DNA of 11,759 nt from Dunaliella salina (taxonomy: Eukaryota; Chlorophyta; Chlorophyceae; Chlamydomonadales; Dunaliellaceae), in contig MU069459.1 of assembly GCA_002284615.2 (NCBI GenBank), positions 395,195-406,953 on the forward strand, read 5' to 3'. The position numbers were made by a program, and so were the translations under genes. This document shows positions 7,966-11,759 of the stretch, piece after piece; position 1 is the first letter of the stretch; the number at the start of each line of letters is the position of its first letter. A model generated the notes under the pieces. The model made no database searches, was not told the DNA's origin, and worked only from the letters and a program-made list of their open reading frames with translations.

Positions 7966-8794
7966 AAAGGTGGGCAAACAAAAGCATCGCATCATCACAC
8001 CATCATCAAACGTCTCGATGAGCCTCCCTTGCAGGTTGCATGTACCTAGCTGCTGGCTTACGCGAAGAAGGCTTAGCAGTCACACATTTGACTTATGGCT
8101 TCATCTGTGAGCCCTGTAAACCCAATGCAGCTGACTTAAAAAAAAGGCCTTGAATCCAGGACAGGCACCTTGGAAACCATGCCCCAGAAATCCGAGCATG
8201 CACTTTCAAATTCTGGAGCAAACGACCAACTGAAGTGTGAGAAAATTGCAAGCTGTCAGAGAAAGCTGGCCTTGACAAGTAGTTCTCAAGTGCTTCATGA
8301 TTCAAACCAATGAAAACTTCACTGTTATTGCGCACAGAAGTGTCATTATCTTTACTGTGTCACATGCGGCTGCTGGTAATCACTGAAGAAGACCTATATG
8401 TCAGCAAAAGCCGCAGATGCCATGCTTCTTGGCAAATTGTTCTAATTGATCTTCCTTTCCAGGAAGACCGACTCGCCAAAAAGTACGTTGCATGCCTCTC
8501 AGTCAATCTATCCATGCTGTTTTTGCGTGTCCAGCTGGCACTGGGGGAGGAATGCTAATCAAAAGACCTATTTATAGTGCCTCTTGAGTAATTATAACTA
8601 ATTTGTGAAAGCTATATACAACTACTTATGTTGTACCTTTATGTACGAGAGACCTTGCCATCCTTTCAAAAAGTGGAACCCCGTCATGAGTCCTTCTGGT
8701 TCTGTATTCAAGAATCGCAAGCCTGTCACAAACCTCTATGATTGTTCGTCCAAGAGACAGCCTGTCATCCCACAAAAAATCTGAAAACATGGAA
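7966..8794. other. Intron interior; coding-like scraps, no gene called
   Basis: This stretch lies inside the inferred 3.5-kb minus-strand intron. Three modest open frames occur: minus 8335-8093, plus 8310-8558 and minus 8838-8626. The last has residues that look protein-like (FLWDDRLSLGRTIIEVCDRL) and possible borders TTTTCAG and AAAG|GTACAA. Those borders are phase 1, so the frame does not fit between the phase-0 exons. These may be remnants of other genes or chance. Confidence 0.35.
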
Positions 8795-8802
8795 GGCTCC
8801 AC
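8795..8802. repeat. 8-bp target-site duplication, left copy
   Basis: GGCTCCAC directly precedes the left terminal inverted repeat. The identical 8 bp follows the right end at 9234-9241. Eight-base duplications are typical of hAT-superfamily insertion. Confidence 0.85.
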
Positions 8803-9233
8803 CGGGGATGGGTCATACGTGGATACGCATATTTTCACGTATCGTTAAAGTTGATGAAAAAACGCGTGTCATAAAAATTGCTTTTTGCCAATCGTCAGAA
8901 AATACGTAGGTAAATTGCTCCGACAAACCCTGTAAGACCTTTGACAGACCTTCGACAGACATTTGAGAGACCTTTGAGTGACCCTCAGAGAGAGCTGCTG
9001 CGCACTTTGACACCCAGGACCCTTCTTTTTTGGCATGTGTTAGAGTTTGCGGGCCTTGGGGGATGTGTGGGGATGGTTGGGGGGTAGTTGGGACCCCCCT
9101 CGATTCCCTCCCACCCAAAACCCTCCCAGCCATTTTTGGCCCTACCGTTTCACGCATATACGTGACATACGCGTGCTTTACACGTATATATACGCGTACC
9201 GTTAAGCCCAAACTCGCGTATGACCCAACCCTG
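8803..9233. mobile_element. Non-autonomous hAT-type transposon (MITE-like), 431 bp
   Basis: The left end reads CGGGGATGGGTCATACG (8803-8819). The right end, reverse-complemented, reads CAGGGTTGGGTCATACG (9233-9217). That makes 17-bp terminal inverted repeats with two mismatches, flanked by a perfect 8-bp target duplication. The CAGGG start and the 8-bp duplication are hallmarks of hAT elements. At 431 bp it is too short for a transposase, so it would depend on one elsewhere. The interior has subterminal ACGTAT/ACGCGT-rich motifs, including a GATACG/CGTATC hairpin at 8822-8843 and the 12-bp palindrome CGTATATATACG at 9183-9194. It also holds five 11-bp tandem units (AGACCTTTGAC and variants, 8935-8989). 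A minus-strand frame spans nearly the whole element without a stop but starts at a GTG in the flank and has no recognisable domain. The element sits inside the inferred large intron of the membrane-protein gene. Confidence 0.8.
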
Positions 9234-9241
9234 GGCTCCAC
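9234..9241. repeat. 8-bp target-site duplication, right copy
   Basis: GGCTCCAC is identical to the copy at 8795-8802 and abuts the right terminal inverted repeat. Confidence 0.85.
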
Positions 9242-9894
9242 TTAGTTGCCTTTACACAAAATCATGTCTCAATGGCCTCATAAAACCCACTTTGCCATCA
9301 TGTGGTTTGCAATCGACTTCATGATTGCCTTCAACTGCAGGCTGCTGTAAACACAAGGAGAATCCCAAAAGGATCTGTGGCCCTTGGAAACTGTGCTGGA
9401 AAATGAGGAGCCCAAGGGGAGGGAGGGAAACAAAAAAGAAACAGACTGTGCCTTTCCAAAAGGCACGTCCAAGAAATGTGACACGAAATGTGTGGAGTGA
9501 AGTGGGGGGAGGTGTAGCTGTCGATGGAGATAGATGGAAACAAGCATGATGGTGAGGACAGGGCAAGGAACATGTAGGCATGTCGCTACAAGAATTTACT
9601 TCACCAAATACAAAGCAATGAAATTTTGACTACCATACCAGTTTATAATTACACACAAATAATGTTTTGGGGGGTGCAGGGTGATTGCATGCACCCGGAA
9701 GAATAAAAACATTTTTTTCCGAGTTTCAATTCTGGGGCTGTGGAGAATGCAGGGCTACAAAAAGGGAACGTCCTGAATTTAAGGGTTTCAAGAGTATGAG
9801 CGAGCTGGAAAGTCCTGGAGACCGGCTGCCTGCTGGGTTTGGACTGCCACAAGAAGGAGGAGCTGTAGGAGGAGAAGAGAGAGGAAGAAGTTCC
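9242..9894. other. No gene recognised; intron interior
   Basis: The stretch contains purine-rich segments (around 9400-9440 and 9850-9895) that open frames on both strands, but no frame shows a domain or supported splice borders. It lies inside the inferred large intron. Confidence 0.4.
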
Positions 9895-10025
9895 AGGAGA
9901 GGCTTTATGCGCATGTTATGGAGCTGCTGCATACAGATGTAGATTAGCATCTTGAGAAAGAAGGTTTAGGAGAAGCTTGTATGCATATGCTGCAGAGTTG
10001 CTGCACACAGATGCAGATTAGCGCG
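9895..10025. repeat. 73-bp diverged tandem duplication
   Basis: The block from AGGAGAGGCTTTATGCGCAT (9895) to GATTAGC (about 9950) recurs from AGGAGAAGCTTGTATGCATA (9968) to GATTAGC (about 10023). The shared core is GAG(C/T)TGCTGCA(T/C)ACAGATG(T/C)AGATTAGC. Confidence 0.8.
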
Positions 10026-10206
10026 CGAAGGAGGAGCGGCACACAAGGGCAAGCGAAAGCCTGGGGGCCCGTATTGTCGAGGTGCATGGTTGCCAATTTT
10101 GAGCAGCACACAGGTAAACAGCAAGCAAGATCACAAAAACTTCAGTCCTTGTATACAGGTAATCAAAGCTCCCTGACTAGACTGCCTCAACTTGCTGCTT
10201 TCTGCT

Positions 10207-10333
10207 AAACATTTGGAGAGGGTGCAGGTCAAGGCAGGACTCTTGCAGGTCAAGGCAGGACTCTTGCAGGACTAAACATATGGAGAGGGTGGTCAAGGCA
10301 GGACTCTTGCAGGTCAAGGCAGGACTCTTGCAG
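10207..10333. repeat. 21-bp minisatellite in a nested doublet
   Basis: A 21-bp unit starting GGTCAAGGCAGGACTCTTGC occurs at 10227, 10248, 10291 and 10312. The two pairs are each preceded by AACAT(T/A)TGGAGAGGGTG, so a duplicated pair was itself duplicated over about 64 bp. Confidence 0.9.
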
Positions 10334-11043
10334 AAAAGGGCTGTTTACCCCTGCTGGAAATGTGGTTTATTGTCAATTAAAGATCTGAAGGTACGCGGAA
10401 TTCAGAAACAATCATCTCTTTAAAGGGTGCGGAAACATTATTCTTTAATGAAAAATAAGGAATCTCCTCGCGCGCAAGAGCAACTGTCCAAGCACACATG
10501 GACCGCCGTTGCAGACACCCACATTTTTCTTCTTCCCACCAATTTCCCCATTTACAGCACCGTTGCCACCTCCACAGGAAAAGGCAATAAGACCGGAGGA
10601 AAGGGCAGCAAGCCTCTCCTCAGCAGAGCATCCTTCCAAAAACTTACAGGAATTTTGAAATAGCCTTCTATATCTGTGCAAGACTGAACATCATGAGACA
10701 TGATCATCTTCCTGACCAGTATTTTGGTGTTAAGGAGCTATGGACCGTTTAGGAGCTACATTTCTGGAACTTTCAGGAGCCTTTCCTATCTGTCTTGCCT
10801 TCCCTTTTCCTGCCCCTGCCCCTCTTGTTTCCTTTCCTCTGAGCACCTGCCTCTCTTGCACCCTTCTTTAACACTGTTTTCTGGTCATACTAACAAAAAA
10901 CCTCACGAGAAGTGGCTACTTCCTCGGGCACAGTTTACCAAAAAGAAGTTTCCTGAACAGGGTTTGCCTGCACCTCCTGATCTCAAGAGGCCCTCATCCT
11001 CCCACATAATTTTGCTTTGAACTGAGGCAATGCGCGCACTCAC
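10334..11043. other. No gene recognised; 5' part of the inferred large minus-strand intron
   Basis: On the plus strand, ATTTCCCCATTTACAG at 10542-10557 is a good acceptor followed by 34 codons and a stop at 10661-10663. The short basic peptide has no recognisable domain and no partner exon, so I do not call it. A pyrimidine-rich stretch lies at about 10790-10870. No other structure was seen. Confidence 0.4.
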
Positions 11044-11127
11044 TTGGAAAATCATGGTGAAGAGGAAGAGAATGACTTCCAGCGTCCTGAGCAGCAGCAT
11101 GCCCCACTGACCTAGGAGGCCGTCGGT
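11044..11127 (-). CDS. Exon of the Rolling-stone-like membrane protein (helix exon)
   Basis: The exon is 84 nt and 28 codons, phase 0 at both ends, bounded by GTGCTTGCAG|ACCGAC at 11128/11127 and TTCCAA|GTGAGT at 11044/11043. It encodes a short lead (TDGLLGQWG) followed by the hydrophobic helix MLLLRTLEVILFLFTMIF. In the plant/algal family, an R-containing helix of this kind precedes the (Q/N)WTF helix encoded by 7543-7412, and the frames of the two exons join directly. The intron between them would be about 3.5 kb and contains the hAT-type element. An additional small exon in between cannot be excluded. Confidence 0.65.
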
Positions 11128-11129
11128 CT

Positions 11130-11300
11130 GCAAGCACATGTGCCAAAAAGCATACCTATGTCCATGAGCATGTCCAGAAGCATGCCTTCTTTGGCGAGCA
11201 TGTCCAAGGGCAGGAAACGCTTTGCCAAGGAGCTCCAGTCCAAGAGCATGCTTGCGCCCACAAGCGTGTGCAAGAGCACACCTTTGTCCATGACCGATTA
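11130..11300. repeat. Degenerate GAGCATGTCC-type minisatellite in an intron
   Basis: Short units such as GAGCATGTCC, AAGCATGCCT and AAGAGCATGC recur with irregular 15-36-bp spacing between the two upstream candidate exons of the minus-strand gene. The minus-strand open frame across it (rich in HAHG, HAS and ALGHA) continues into the helix exon. It is better explained as repeat than as coding sequence, because the splice borders on both sides are good. Confidence 0.55.
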
Positions 11301-11461
11301 ATCGGGGCTGCAACACGCACATTGCAAGGCAACCAGCACTTTCACACGGGTGGGGTGCATCCAAAAGGTTCAAGTTGAATGAGGCATTGTCCTTGTCTGA
11401 CCAGAGTAGGTGCCAACATTTGCATGCCTGCACAGGCAAGCGCGACTTCCAGTTCACTCAC

Positions 11462-11644
11462 AATGTGCCGGCCATCCAGGCCATGCCACCCCCAAATAGA
11501 TGTATCGTGAAGGGCATCCTCCTTGGCCCCATCAGCAGCTGCACCTTCCTCCACATCTTTGTTTGCCGTGCATCCGCCCGGCCATGGAGGAGGCCATGTT
11601 TTAATGTGTCTCCAACATCTCAGCTTAGACTTGCAGCAAAGGTG
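11462..11644 (-). CDS. Candidate upstream exon of the Rolling-stone-like gene
   Basis: The exon is 183 nt and 61 codons, phase 0 at both ends if the acceptor GGCTTGGCAG|CACC (11645/11644) is used. The donor is GGCACATT|GTGAGT at 11462/11461. It encodes a polar, Trp- and Cys-containing segment (KLRCWRHIKTWPPPWPGG, then an acidic/Ala-rich stretch, then WGWHGLDGRHI) that reads straight into TDGLLGQWG of the next exon across an inferred 334-nt intron. The donor is convincing; the acceptor choice is less certain, because the frame stays open further upstream into the (CA)n tract. No start codon was found, so the first exon lies outside the window or in the microsatellite gap. Confidence 0.45.
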
Positions 11645-11708
11645 CTGCCAAGCCGGGTTACAGGAGATAGCGACCACGTTGACAAGGAATAACCAGAAGC
11701 AAATGCCC

Positions 11709-11710
<2 letters not shown>

Positions 11711-11759
<49 letters not shown>
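11711..11759. repeat. (GT)n microsatellite running off the window end
   Basis: About 24 uninterrupted GT units reach the right edge, so the true length is unknown. On the minus strand it would lie upstream of the candidate exon at 11644 as a (CA)n tract. Confidence 0.97.

Noticed and set aside
8310..8558. Plus-strand 82-codon frame with a plausible peptide
   Set aside because: It has no recognised domain and no splice partners, and it is antisense inside the inferred intron. The length is within chance expectation for this composition.
8626..8838. Minus-strand frame with protein-like sequence (WDDRLSLGRTIIEV...)
   Set aside because: Part of it lies inside the transposon end. The possible splice borders are phase 1 and do not fit the neighbouring phase-0 exons, and no domain was recognised. 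It remains possible that it is a remnant of another gene.
10558..10663. Plus-strand candidate terminal exon after a strong ATTTCCCCATTTACAG acceptor
   Set aside because: It is only 34 codons of basic low-complexity sequence with no upstream partner exon. It is also antisense to the inferred minus-strand intron.

Overview
The window looks like repeat-rich nuclear DNA from a eukaryote. Candidate exons are short and bounded by GTGAGT/GTAAGC donors and TTGCAG/CCTCCAG acceptors. Intergenic and intronic space is filled with micro- and minisatellites, and there are no bacterial-style operons. The intron style, the abundant (CA)n and CATG-rich tracts and the mid-range base composition would suit a chlorophyte green alga of the Dunaliella/Chlamydomonas kind. 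That placement is an inference from style, not a demonstrated assignment.

Layout. Positions 1-1170 hold two unrelated minisatellites: a 114-bp tandem, then a 62-bp unit array organised as a four-unit higher-order repeat. Positions 1170-2590 have no recognisable gene. At 2591-2851 a 121-124 nt unit occurs twice; its predicted stems are largely kept while the loops vary, so it is a possible structured RNA or satellite. Positions 3000-3245 carry 10-bp and 8-bp tandems. A GC-rich, 961-nt open exon for a Pro/Ala/Ser-rich disordered protein lies on the minus strand at 3296-4256. Its acceptor is the last copy of a six-copy, about 130-bp minisatellite (4257-5040) that carries the acceptor motif along with it. 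A 30-bp (10-codon) tandem follows at 5043-5203. Large compound CATA/CATG/CA microsatellites sit at 5398-5804 and 6767-6931.

The best gene is on the minus strand between about 11644 and 7412. Three phase-0 exons of 183, 84 and 132 nt (11644-11462, 11127-11044, 7543-7412) join in one frame into part of a multi-pass membrane protein. It resembles the plant/algal Rolling-stone-like (FAR-17a/AIG1-like) transmembrane family. The 5' end lies beyond or inside the (CA)n tract at the window edge, and the 3' exons were not found. The inferred second intron is about 3.5 kb. It contains a complete non-autonomous hAT-type element (8803-9233) with 17-bp terminal inverted repeats and a perfect 8-bp target duplication, a degenerate tandem copy of the acceptor region of the following exon, and small nested minisatellites. 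The donor of the 132-nt exon is itself tandemly repeated four times into the next intron.

The most unusual theme is that two separate minisatellites straddle exon borders and multiply the splice site itself: donors at 7226-7418 and acceptors at 4257-5040. No CRISPR array, tRNA, rRNA or operon was seen. Most long open frames here are by-products of tandem repeats with stop-free units.
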